Shown piece by piece: positions 46,701 to 58,700 of a stretch of DNA of 64,000 nt. Position 1 is the first letter of the stretch. Each line of letters starts with the position of its first letter. The DNA is from Arthrobacter horti (GTDB lineage Bacteria > Actinomycetota > Actinomycetes > Actinomycetales > Micrococcaceae): positions 622,532 to 686,531 of the forward strand of contig NZ_JAVALS010000001.1 in assembly GCF_030731045.1 (NCBI RefSeq), written 5' to 3'. Position numbers and translations under genes: made by a program. The notes beneath the pieces were generated by a model. The model ran no database searches and had not been told where the DNA came from. It saw only the letters and a list, made by a program, of their open reading frames with translations.

Positions 46701-49700
46701 AAAGCGAGAGGGTGACATTGGAGCCCTCGATGTGCGGCATCGGCTTCGGGCCGAAGTTGTGGAGTGTGAGGTGCGTCGGATCGCCGCCGTACCAGACGCC
46801 GTCCTGCGAGGTGTCGCCGTAGAGGACCAGCGGCGAGGCCGGGCCGCCACCGCCGGTCACGGTGATGGTGTCGCCGCCCAGGCGGATGGCGCTCACGAGG
46901 CCGGTCCACGACGGCACCGCGGCGAGTGCTCCGCCGTTGACCGTGATGGTGCCGGCCACCGGGTCGATGGCCGTGATGATGCGGTAGCCCGTGACCCCGT
47001 CGATGCGGACCAGCATGCCGGCCGTGAGGCCCGAGGCCGTCAGGGCGCCGGCGGGCAGGCCCGTGAAGGCGATGACACCGCCGTCGGCCGTCGCCGTGAT
47101 GGAGCCGCTGCCGGCGACCCACAGCCGGCTCACCGCGCTCACGACGCCGGCCAGCGCACCCGGGGTGAGGGCCGCGCCGTCGACGATCATGACGGCGCCG
47201 TCGGACGGGTTGCCGTCCGCGTTCAGGGCCGGGCTGTTGGCGAAGCGGAGGATGGTGCGGATCCCGGCGCCGGGGATGTAGACCTGCTGGCCGGCGCGGA
47301 AGCCGAGGGCCTGCCAGGCCTGGCCGTTCGAGAGGAGGATCCCATTGCCGGCCACGATGCTGAGCATGCTCTGCGCCGGGGTCCAGCCGACCGGGAGCGG
47401 CGTGCGCGGGGCGCCATTGCCGGCCGAGAGTTCGTCGGCCACGGAGATCTGGCCCGTCAGCGGGCCCGTGGGCAGCGGCGACGCTCCCGCGAGGAGCATG
47501 ACGTCGCCGGGCAGCGAGCCCGCGTTGCCGCTGTTCGCGAAGCCCGTCACGGTGTAGAGGTGCCCGTCGGGTGCCTCGACGAGCTGGCCCGCACGGAAGC
47601 CGAGGCTCGTCCAGGCGAGTCCGTCGGCACGGACAAGCCCGCTGCCGCCCCCCACGGTCAGAACGGAGAAGGTTCCGTTGACCAGCAGCGGGCTGTTCCC
47701 GCCCCCGTGGACGGCTGTGATGCCGCCATGATGCGCGAGCTCGCCGCGCAGGCCTGTGATCGGGTTGAAGTCGCCGCCCTGGATGAGGGTGCTCTGGACG
47801 GTGAAGGTGTCGTTGCCGGAGCCGAGCATGATGTTCAGGACCTCGATCGTGGAGACCGAATTGTCCATCGAGTACTGGCCCGTGTTCGGGTCCACGCTGA
47901 GCGAACCGTAGCTGATGCCGCCCGGGAAGGTGAGCGGTTCGCCCCACGGGAGGCGGTGCGTCACGGGGTCGGCGAGGCTGGAGAAGTCCAGGCCCGGGCC
48001 CATGTTCAGACCCGTGACGGCCGTCGAGGTGAGGTTGCCGGAGAGGTTCTGGTGGCTGCCGTCGTCGTAGATGTTCAGGGTGTCGATCTGCTGCCATTCC
48101 GGCGGCTGTGCGGCCACCCGGAACGGCGGCGTGTTGCCTTCGCCCGGGAGCAGGATCGCGGCCTTGAGCGAGCGGTCGGAGGCCGTCGCGCCGCCCTCGA
48201 CGGAGAGCGGGCCACGGATCTGATCGAGGCGGTGGGCCTGCTTCGGGAAGGTCACGAGGTTCGCGCGTCCCGCGGGAACCACCCAGTTGACGTCCGCGAG
48301 GAGGTTCACGGTCTGCTGGATCCACCAATTGGACTGCGTGAACGTCAGGGTCGCGGCCCATTGCGTGACGGTGGCGAGCGGCCCGACGGCGGCGGGCTTG
48401 GCCGTGCTGGTGAAGTACAGGACGTTGAGCGTGCCGCCGTTCGCCGAACCGAAGGACTGGATCTTGTAGAAGTTCGGGTCGCCCGAGATCTTGATGATCA
48501 TGCCCTCGGTGAAGCCGCTGTCCAGCCAGCTCGAGCCGTCGTCCCGGGTGAGGGCACCGGTCACGGCGTTGTAGGAGAGCGTGTGGCCGGCCGTGCCGGT
48601 GAAGATCCCGGCGTCCTGGAGCTGGCTGATGATGACGTTGGAGAACGGGTTCGCCCAGAGGGGCCGGGCCACCGGGAGAGGACGGTCGAGGGTGAGCGAG
48701 CCGGCGCTGAGGCCCACGATCTGGTAGTCGCCGTCGTCGGCCGTTCCCGTGCCGCTGATGCGGATCTTCTGGCCGATCCGGAAGCCCTCGTCGAGGAAGC
48801 TGCCGAGGTCGGAGCCGTTGCCGCGGGTGATGGTGGAGCCGGAGACGTTCAGGAAGCCCTTGAACGCCTGCGCCGCACGCTGGCCACCGTACGACTGGTA
48901 CGCCGTGCCGCCGAACGGGGCCACGTCGACCTGGCCATCGGTGAGGATGAAGATCGTGACGGGCGCCGCCGGAGCCGAGTTGAGGCGCACGGAGTACGAG
49001 TCACCCGTGCCCGGGACGGTGCAGGCCACGTTGCCGCACGCCTGGACCACCGTGGAACCGTCGCTCTGCTGCACGAACACGCCCGGGGTCTTGTCGCTGA
49101 TCACCTGGACGTCCACCCGCGAACTGATCCGGGAGGCGGCCGCGAGGTAGGCGGCGTCCGTGGTGGACGGGTCGATCGTCATGATGATCGCCATATTGTG
49201 CGGGTCCATCGGCGCGATGATGGTCCGCGCGTGGATGGTCACGATGACCGGCATGTACCAGTTCGCGCTGGTGAACGTCACGGTGTAGACGTACGGGGTC
49301 GCACCGCACGCCGTCGGGTCGCTGAACGCCGCACCCTGTGCGACGGCGAAGCGGCCATCCGTGCTGGACAGGCACACCATGTTGTCGCCCGGGACGATCC
49401 GGACCACCACCGTCTGGCCGGCCGCCGGCGCCTTCGCGAGCTGGACTGTCATCTGGTCCGAGACCTCGGTGGTGACCGTGCCCGCGAGGACGGTGGTGTC
49501 GTTGTCGAGGTGGCCCGTGGTGGGATCCGTCTGGCCCACCAGGATGTCCGCCTGGTCGTTGTCGTAGATGGTGGCCTCGACGTTGCGGACGAGTGCGCCG
49601 TCGAAGTTCGGGTCGGCGCTGATGACCGAGTGGTTCACTGTGACGACCCGCGTGCCCTCGGCGCGCGTGTCGTCCACCGCGTAGAGGTACACCGTCTGGT

Positions 49701-52700
49701 CGGTGTTCCAGTTCGTGCCGTCGAAGACCAGGACCAGGGAGCGGTTCGAGGCGCTCATCGACGCGCCGCCCAGGAGAATCTGGCGGTAGAAGTCGGCCAG
49801 CGCGCTGCCGCTGAGGTTCGCGGCGACGAGGATCGTGTCGCCGGCGTTGCCGGTCGGGGCGCCGTCGGGCAGGTTGCCGACGGTGAGCTGCGGGTGCTCC
49901 GTCGACGGCGGGTAGGCCGCCGATACGCTCACGTACACCTTGCACTGGGCGTCGGAGAGGCCCGTGCACACCGGGTGCGCCGCGAGATGGACGGTGTAGG
50001 AGTCGAGCGACGGGAGCGGGGGCACACTTCCGCACAGCGACGAGGTCGGGCTCAGCAGGTAGCAGCCGCCCTCGTACACCGCGGTGAAGCCGCCGCTCTC
50101 GGTGATGACCACCTGGCCCTGACCCGGCCGCGCGACGGTGACCGGGACGCCGTCGGCCACGATCCCGTTGTAGCCCGGGTCCGTCGACACCACGCCGTGG
50201 TTCACGGTGCTGCTGGTGCCCTGGATGTTGAGGGCCGTCACGTCCCCGGCCACATCGCCCGCGACGTTGATGGTGTCGCTTCCGAGGCCGCCGATGACGC
50301 GTGTGACCATGCCGGGGGCGGTGGAGAGCACATCGATCGTGTCGTCGCCTTCCAGGCCGTCGATCTCCAGGACCTGGACGTTGGTGTAGGTCACGGACAG
50401 ACCTGCCCCGTAGATCGCCTTCGCGGTCACCACGATGTGGTCGGCGAACTCGGTGCCGAGGATCACGACCTTGTTGAAGCCCGTGCCGCCGTCGATCGAG
50501 ACCGGGGCGTTAAGGTTGTACTCGACCTGGTTCTGGCCGGCGCCCGTGCGGATGTCGCTCTCGGCCGCGGTGGAGAAGCCGCTCGTCAGGCGCGGCATCG
50601 CGATCTGGTCCTGCGCATTGATCCACACGATGTCGCACGTGGCGCGCTCGGCGGCCGTGAGCGAGACGCCCGGGTCGGTGCAGCTCTTGCCGCCCATCGA
50701 CGCCGGGAGGCCGTGGCCGGTCCGGACCTCAGCGAGGGCGAAGGCGCGGACCACGAACAGGTCGTTGCCGTCGTCGCCTTCGAGCCGCAGCGGCGCCTGG
50801 TTCGAGTAGACCGTGAAGGTGTCATCGCCCGCGTCGCCGACTGCCACGAGCGGTGCGGACGCACCCGCGGAGACCCAGCCGCGCGTCGTCGCGACCGTCC
50901 CGAAGACGTCCTGCGGATTGAGGTCTCCCCCGCTCGTGTCCCGCGTCATGCCGTCGGCGGAGACGCCGAGGTTCGAGGAGAACGCGTTCCCGTCCCGCTG
51001 GCGGCCGTAGATCTGGCCGATCTGGAACGAGTCGTTGCCCGCGCCGCCGTCGAGCGTGGTGGTCACGGTGACGTCGTCGGAGGCGAAGACGTCGTTGCCG
51101 CCGAGGCCGTTGACGGTGAGCCGTCCATTGATGCCGGTGTCGTAGTTGATGCGCTCGTACGCCTGGGTGCGCAGGGCCGGGTTGCCGGTGGGGTCCGACG
51201 TCGTGACGTCGTTCGTGAGCAGGCTCACGGTGACGTTGGTCAGGGCGACGTTGGACGTCGGCACCTGCTCGGTGGTGAGGGAGACGCCCACGGGCAGGGT
51301 CTCGGAGAACGTGATCCAGGTGCCGTTGGGGTCCACGCTCGCCACCGTGTAGTCGCCGGTCCACACGCCCGCCGTCGGGCCGCCGAGGTGGACGCGGAGG
51401 CCCACGAGGCTCTGGGCGAAGGTGCCGGCCGGAGCGCCCATGAGGGTGCGTCCGGGGGCGGTGCCGGCGCCGCAGCCCGTGGCCGTGAAGCACAGGCTCA
51501 GATTGCCCGTGAAGAGTGGGGCCCGGGCGCCGAACTGGCCGTGCAGGAGGGCGACGAAGCCGGGATCGTCGGAGCGTTCGCCCACGGTGTTGGACGTCGG
51601 AGTGGAGGCGATGAAGCGCGAACGGCGCAGGAGGAAGATGTCATCGGCCGGGTACGGGTTGCCGTGGGCGTCGTAGCCGGACAGCGGGTTGTCGTAACCG
51701 TTGACCGTGAGGTAGTCCGTGCCGTCGTTCGGGGCGCCCGTGTCCAGGACGTTGATGACGTAGTTGTGGCAGCTCGAACCGGTCGGGTCGCCCGTGAAGC
51801 ACGGCTGGCTGCCGGTGGTGTTGATGACGTAGGTGTCCGTGCCCGACTGGCCGTCGAGGGTGAGCGTCATGCCGTCCGCGACGTCCATGGTCTGGAGCTG
51901 GTTGACGAACATGAAGTCTTCGCCGTCGCCCACCGGGGCGTAGGAGCCGCCCGGCGTCGGGGTGTTGCTGCCGTAGACGCGGGTGATGTTGCGCAGGTAC
52001 GTCTGGTCGAGGCTGATGATGTCCGCGTCGGTGTTGCCGAAGATCCGCGTGAGGTTGCACGCGTGACCGTCCTTGTCGAGCTGGTTCACGCAGGCGTTCG
52101 TCTGGGTGCCGCCGAACAGTGCCGTGCCGTTGGTGGTCTGCGCGGTGCCGGACCACAGTTCGCCGTGCAGGTGCATGACCGTGCCCCAGCCCAGGTCGGG
52201 GACGCCGGCGGCGGAGCCCGCACCGCTGTTGGAGAAGTCGCCGTAGATGTCGATCCACTGGGCGGCGCGGACGCTCGCGACGAGCGCCGGGTTGGCGTCG
52301 GTGGCCACGGCCCCGTTGTAGCCGTCCGTGGTGACGTTGTCGCCGGCCCGCAGGAGCACCCAGCCGTGGTCCGCCTGGATGAGGCCGCGCTGGATCTGGC
52401 CGTTCGCCGTCGTGCGCGGGGCGTTCTCGGCGAAGAGGAGGCTGCAGAAGCGGCGGCCGCCGCTCGCGGGGTTCGCGCACGGCAGGAGGTTGAGGTCTTC
52501 GCCCTGTGCCGCGGTCTCCGCGACGGTGAGCCGGATGTTGCCGGCGAAGGTCCGGGCGAGGACCACGTTCATCGGGGCCGGGGTGCCGAGGTCGGCCGGA
52601 TCGACCGCGTCCGGGATCTCGGTGACGAAGATGCCGGTGTCCGCTTCGAGGGCGACCGTCGCCGCGGGGGTGGTCGAGGCCGGGCTCCACGGGGTGGTGA

Positions 52701-55700
52701 AACGGCCCGAGGAGATGTCGAGGTCGTTCGTACCGTCCGCCGCGCCGATCGATCCGCCCGCGGCCTTGATGTCGATCGTGTTGCCGATGACTTCCGCGGC
52801 TGTCTGGCCCGTGGGGCCGTTGGCGTCGATGACCGAGCCCTTGACCGTGGCGAGCGAGACGTCGCCGCGGGTCCGGACGAGGTGGATGCGCAGGTCATCG
52901 GTGTTCGCGGGGTTGCTGTCGCCGATCTCGGTGAGGAACACGCCGAGGGTGTTCGGCGAGGCCGTGTCGATCGCGGTCAGGACGCCGGTGCCGGTGCGGA
53001 GGGCGTCGACGTTGATCTCGAGGAAGTCGCTCGGGAGGCCGATGCCTCCGAGCGTCCCGCCGGTGCCAGCCGTCATGGTGATGTTCACGCCGCTGACGTC
53101 GATCGACGGCTGGCCGTTGGCGTCGAGGATGCGCTGCGGCGAGGAGAGAACGACGTCGCTCTGCGTCGAGTCGATGTGGCCCACGAGCATGTCCCCGGCC
53201 AGCTCCGTCGCGGTGATCTTGCCGTTCGTCGTCAGGAAGATCTGTGCGGCGTCGGCCGTCAGGTAGCCGCCGGACAGGCTCGGATCGTCCACGGGGCTGG
53301 TGCTCGGCGAGCCACCGGTCCAGGCGACGTCCGTGTTGATCGTGAAGGTCACGGTGGTGACGGGCGTCGCCGCGCTCACCACGTGCGTGCCGTCGTCGAT
53401 CGCCGTGTTCGCGCAGTACTTGGGTTCCTGTGCCGCGTAGGCGGAGGAGGTGGACACGTGGCAGATGTCGAGATCGTCGCCGGCACGGGCCTCGGAGAAG
53501 ACGTAGTCCGAGTCGAGAGTGGACGTCACGGTCCCGAAGGCGCGCAGGATGCGGGCGAGGTTCGGGTCGGCGGTGTCCGGCTCGTAATGCGTCTGGTACT
53601 GGCCGCTGCCCGGGTTCGTGGACGTGGAGCCGTACGGTGCGCCGTCCGCACTGACACCGGGGTTGTAGCCCGTCGGGAAGACGTAGTGGTAGTTGTTCGT
53701 CGCGGCGTGGTACGCATTCACGGTCACCAGGATGTTGCTCGCCAGGTCGTTGCCGTTCTTGCTGTCGTTGACGACGACGTCGAGGTCGTCGCCCGCGGTG
53801 AGCCGTGCGATGGTGACGGTGAGAGCGGAGCCGAGGGCTTCGTCGGTGCGGCGGTTGGCGGTGAGGTCGAGCACGAGGTCCGCGCCGGCGTCGGCGGTGA
53901 TGGAGAAGTCGTGGTAGGCGCCGTCCACGCTCTGGTAGCGGATGAGTTCGACGGCGATCGGGTTGCGCTCCGTGTCCTGCGTCCCGGGCACCGGGTGCTG
54001 GGCGGCCTGGTGGCCGATGTTCCCGTGCGGGGCGGACAGCGTGAGGATGTTGGTGCGGATGACCTTGGTGGCGACGGCGCCCAGCGGGCCCGCGAGGATG
54101 TCACCGCTCGCGTTCTCGATGTCGGTGGTGCCGATGGGGTTCTCGATGTAGTCATCGAGCCGGATGAACGGGTTCTGGACGGGGCACGTGTACGCGCACG
54201 TGTTCTTGATCTGGACGAGCGTCGGCGGGAACGTGTACTTGATGTCGAAGTCGAGGCTCGGGCCGGGGCTCGGGGGGCTCAGACCGCTCACGCTGTGGCC
54301 CGTGCCGGCGTCGATCTTCTGGACGCGGATGTCGATGACCGGCGAGTTGACGGTGTTCACGACGTTGATCTTGTGGACGATCATGTTCAGGTTCGAGGCA
54401 TTGAGCAGCTTGACGTAGTTCCACGTCTGCTGGAACTGGAACTGGCCGAGGCCGCCCCAGATCTCGCCGGCCGGCGCCGTGCCGTTGGTGATGTTGGCCG
54501 GGACATTCGCCAGGAACCGGGCGTTGGCGCCGTGGTTGTACAGGATGTCGTCCGCGCTGAACCAGGATCCCGTGAGCTGGCCGACCGTGTGGATGTTGTT
54601 GAACGGGTCATCCGTGTACACGTGGCCGTTGGCATCGCGCACGGTCGCGTTGACGAGTTTGGTGACGTTGCCGTTGGCATCCACCTCCACCCAGGGATTC
54701 GGCTCGCCGAGCATGATGACGGTGGACTCCCAGAAGATCCAGCGCTGGAAGTTCTGGCTGCCGCCGCTGCTGTCCGATCCGCCGAAGTCGAGGAAGCCGC
54801 CGCTGCGGTCGGTGTGGCGGAGGTAGCGGTCCACGAGCTGGTTGACCGTGACCGAGAGGTCCGAGGTGGTGATGGTGGAGCCGCTCATGCCCGCCACCTG
54901 GGCCGTGGTGGCGATGTCCGAGCTCGCGGTCGGGGAGGTGCGGCCGCCGAAGCAGTGGCAGGTGGAGGACGCGTAGCTGTCGATGAAGATGCCTCGGTAC
55001 TCCGCATTGAGCGCCGTGGAGACGTTGCCGGTGAGCACGGAGCCGTTCGAGAGCACCGTCTGGGTGAGGCCGCTCACGTCCACCGCCGTGGTCGCCTCGG
55101 AGTTGGCCCCGAACGCCGTCGCCCGCGAGCTCGAGGTGCCGACGAGGTGCAGGGAGTCCACGTAGGCGCCGACGGCCACCGTCCGGCCGGTCACCGCTCC
55201 CCCGATGGTGGTCTGCGTCGTCGCGACCGCCGCGGAACCGGGGACCCAGCCGGCGTCGCCACGGCCCACGCGGATCGCGAGGTTCGTGGTGCCGTCGACG
55301 CCGAGACCGCCGACGTCCGCCGTGCCCTGGCCGTACCCGTTCACCGAGGTGTGGGATTCGATCGTCGCGGCGGTGCCGGCCGTCACGGAGCCCTTGACGG
55401 TCACGGTGGTCGAGTAGTCGGCCAGGATGGTCTCGCCGGATCCACCGCCGGCGAAGAGGCCGCCCGAGCTCGAGGAGGCGATCATCGTGGGGTTCAGTGC
55501 GGAGTTCGCGGACACGGTGACGTCCTGTGCGGCGCTGAGTGCGGCGTTGGTGTCGATGAGGATCGTGTTGCCCATGTACAGGTGGGTGTCCGCGCTCGCC
55601 GAGTTGACCGAGATGAGCCCGCCGCTGTCGTTCGAGGAGACCGTCTTGCCGGAGACGATGCCGTGCGTGGTCACGCTGACGGAGCCGCCACTGAGGGTCG

Positions 55701-58700
55701 CACCGTTGCCCACGGTGGCGCTCAGCGTGGAGGTGACCTCGACGAGGGACGCCGCGGTGGAGACCGAGATGGCGCCGCCCCCGCCGCCCGTGGCGGACGC
55801 CGAGACGATGAGGTCTCCGCTCGTCGCACCGAAGGGGATGTTGTCACCGATGCCGTGGAGCCGCTGCGTGCCCGCACCGCTCGCCGGGGCGATGTCCTCC
55901 ACGAGTGTGTAGACCAGGCTTCCGAGGCCGGACACACCGGACGGGAGCGTGGGTGCCGAGAGGTTGATGCCGTCCCGGGCGAAGGTGTGGAGCCCGCCGG
56001 TCTGGCCGGAGACGATGGTGTAGGTCTTCGCCGCGCCGCCGGCGGTGTCGGAGAGGGAGAACGACGACGAGCACGCGCCGCCGCAGCCGACGACGTAGTA
56101 GCCGTGGCCGTCCGTGAGTCCCTGGATCGGTGCGTTGGCGGCGTACCAGAGCTGCTGGATGACGGCCTTGCCGGCCGTCGTCGTGACCGGGCTGAGCGTG
56201 AGCGCCACCTGCGCCTGATTCGAGGACGTGCCGCAATCGGACGCGAGGCCGGTCGCGTGGCAGAGGGAGTCGGCGAACTTGTATTCCTGGCCGTTGATGC
56301 GGATCAGGTAGTAGTAGCCGGCCGCGATGCCGATGGTGGAGCCCGACTTCGGCGAGTAGTACACGCGCGTGCCGCTGGAGAAGCCCATGTCGAGGAAGTT
56401 CCCGGGGTTGGACGGGTCTTCGACCGCGAAGTACACGTCATTGGCGTCATTGCCGGTGGCCGCGACCCACTTCTTGTTGGTGCCGTCCCACACCACGTTG
56501 ACCTGGCCCGAGCTGAACGTCACGGCCGGTCCCGGCTGGTAGTAGGTGACGAAGTCGCCGTCGTGGAAGCTGTTCGAGGCCGTGATGACACCCGTTCCGC
56601 CGTTGATGCTGCCCGCGTTCACCGAGACGCTCGTGGAGACGAAGCCGATGGGCTGGAGCTTGATGCGGAACGCGTCCAGGACGTGGACCCGGTAGCGTGT
56701 GCCGTTCGTGAGGCCGCCGACATCCGAGGTCGTGCCCGACGGGCCGAGCGGCACCGCGGAGTACCAGACGATGTCTCCCTCGTGCAGGTGGTGCTCGCGG
56801 AGGCCGAAGTCGATGACGTCGTTCGCCGCATCGACGTTCGCCCCCGTGAAGACCGCGCCGAGCTGCAGGCTCGTCGGGCTCGTCACGATGACCGAGTACT
56901 GGGCGCCGTCGGCCAGGCCCGGGATGACCGGATGGCCCTGCGCGTCGTAGGTCACCACGTCGCCCGTGTTCGCGTTGTGGTTCGCGGTGAAGGTGATGGT
57001 ATTGGCCCCGTCGGAGACTCCGCCCACGCCGTCGAACGTGCCGTCCGAGGCCGGCGGGAGCGGCGGGTTCGCCGAGGCGTCCACCGTGATCGCACCGGCC
57101 GCGATGATGCTCGCACCGCCCGTGACCGAGGCGGTCGACGTCGGGGACATCTTCGCGGTGGCACTGAACGAGCCGATGTTGATCGCTCCGCCCGTGGCAC
57201 TCGAGGTGCTCGCGTCCGAGTCACTCAGGCCGATCGACTGGGCGTTGACGGTCCCACTGACCCGGATGACCGAGGTGGCGCCGCCGAGGACGACGCCGAC
57301 CGTCGGGGTGCCGTGGCTCGAGGAGGTCGAGTTCGTGACCGAGAGGAGGCCGCCGCCCGTCTCGTCCATGCCCGCCACGGCCGTGTCATTGCCCTTCGCA
57401 AGGACCGTGAGGCTCGCGGCGCCGGGATTGCTGGTGCTGCCCGAGAGCACGCGCACGTTGCCGAGGATGGACGCCGACGTCTTGCCCGAGGCCTCGGCGT
57501 CCGGGTTCGAGTCCACGGACACGTTCAGGATCGCGCCGTTCGCGTTCCGCAGCTTCGAGTGCGCGAAGTCGCCGCTCATGGCCCGGACGATGATGACGCC
57601 GCCCGGCGCTGCCAGTGTGCCGCCCGCGGCGAGGGTCGCCGTCGTAGTCGCTGCGGCCTTCGCGTAGAGGTTGTTGCTGGAGATCGCGAGGCCGATGGCC
57701 ACGGTGAGTGCGCTGCCGGAGGCGTCCACGACGTGGTCGGTGAGGAAGTTGCTGCCGTCGAAGTTGTGGTAGGCGAGGACGGAGAGTGTGCCGCCGCTCG
57801 TCACGGAGCCGGTGACGGTCGTCGTGACGGTCGAGGAGTCGGTCGCCTTGACCGTGGAGACGCCCACCGCACCGCCGACGCCGAAGGTGACGGCCGAGTA
57901 GTCCGCAATGGTCGAGTTGCGCTCGATGGCCTGGACGGTGACGTCGCCCGTGCCGCTGATGGTGCCGCCGGCCCCTGCCGAGACCCCCATGTCCGTGGTC
58001 GCCGTGTAGCTGCCGCTCGTGACGCCTGCGCCCACACCGCCTCCGGCCGCGTGGCCGTGGACCACCGCGGAGGAATCGACCGTGGAGCCGACCGTCACGG
58101 CCGTGACTCCGCTGGCCGTGCCGTTGAAGTCCGCGGTGACGTGACCGCCCGCCTCGGCCGTCGGCTGTGCGAGGCCGATGCCCGCGGCCACGCCCACCGC
58201 CAGGCTGTCCGCCGCGGCGGTCGCCGCGTTGAACGCGACACTCGCAATGCTGACCCAGCCGGGGCCGGTGAGGCTCGTGCCGGAGGCGATGGTGGTGGAC
58301 ACCTCGGGCTTGCTCGTCGCGGTCGCGCTGGCAGCCGTCACCGCGCCGCCGATGGCGATGCCCGTGAGGCGGACCCGGGCGTAGGCGGGGTCGACGGTCG
58401 ACGGCGTGGAGTCGCCGGCCAGCGTGACGCTCGGACGGACCGGGTTTCCGGCCGAATCGACGTTCAGCCGCGCGGAGACGGTGACGGCCGTGCCGTGGAG
58501 TTCGCCGCCTCCCACCGTGAAGGCCTTCAGGGTCGGGCGGAAGTCCGACGTCGCGGTGGTCGCCCCGGCGCTGAAACCGCCGCCGATGCCGATGCCGCGG
58601 CCGTCCGCGATCGCCGTGGCGGTGGAGGAGGCGATGAATTCGACCGCTCCCGTGGTGGCCAGGACCTTGGCCGAGCCGCCCAGGAAGGCCTTGACGACCG

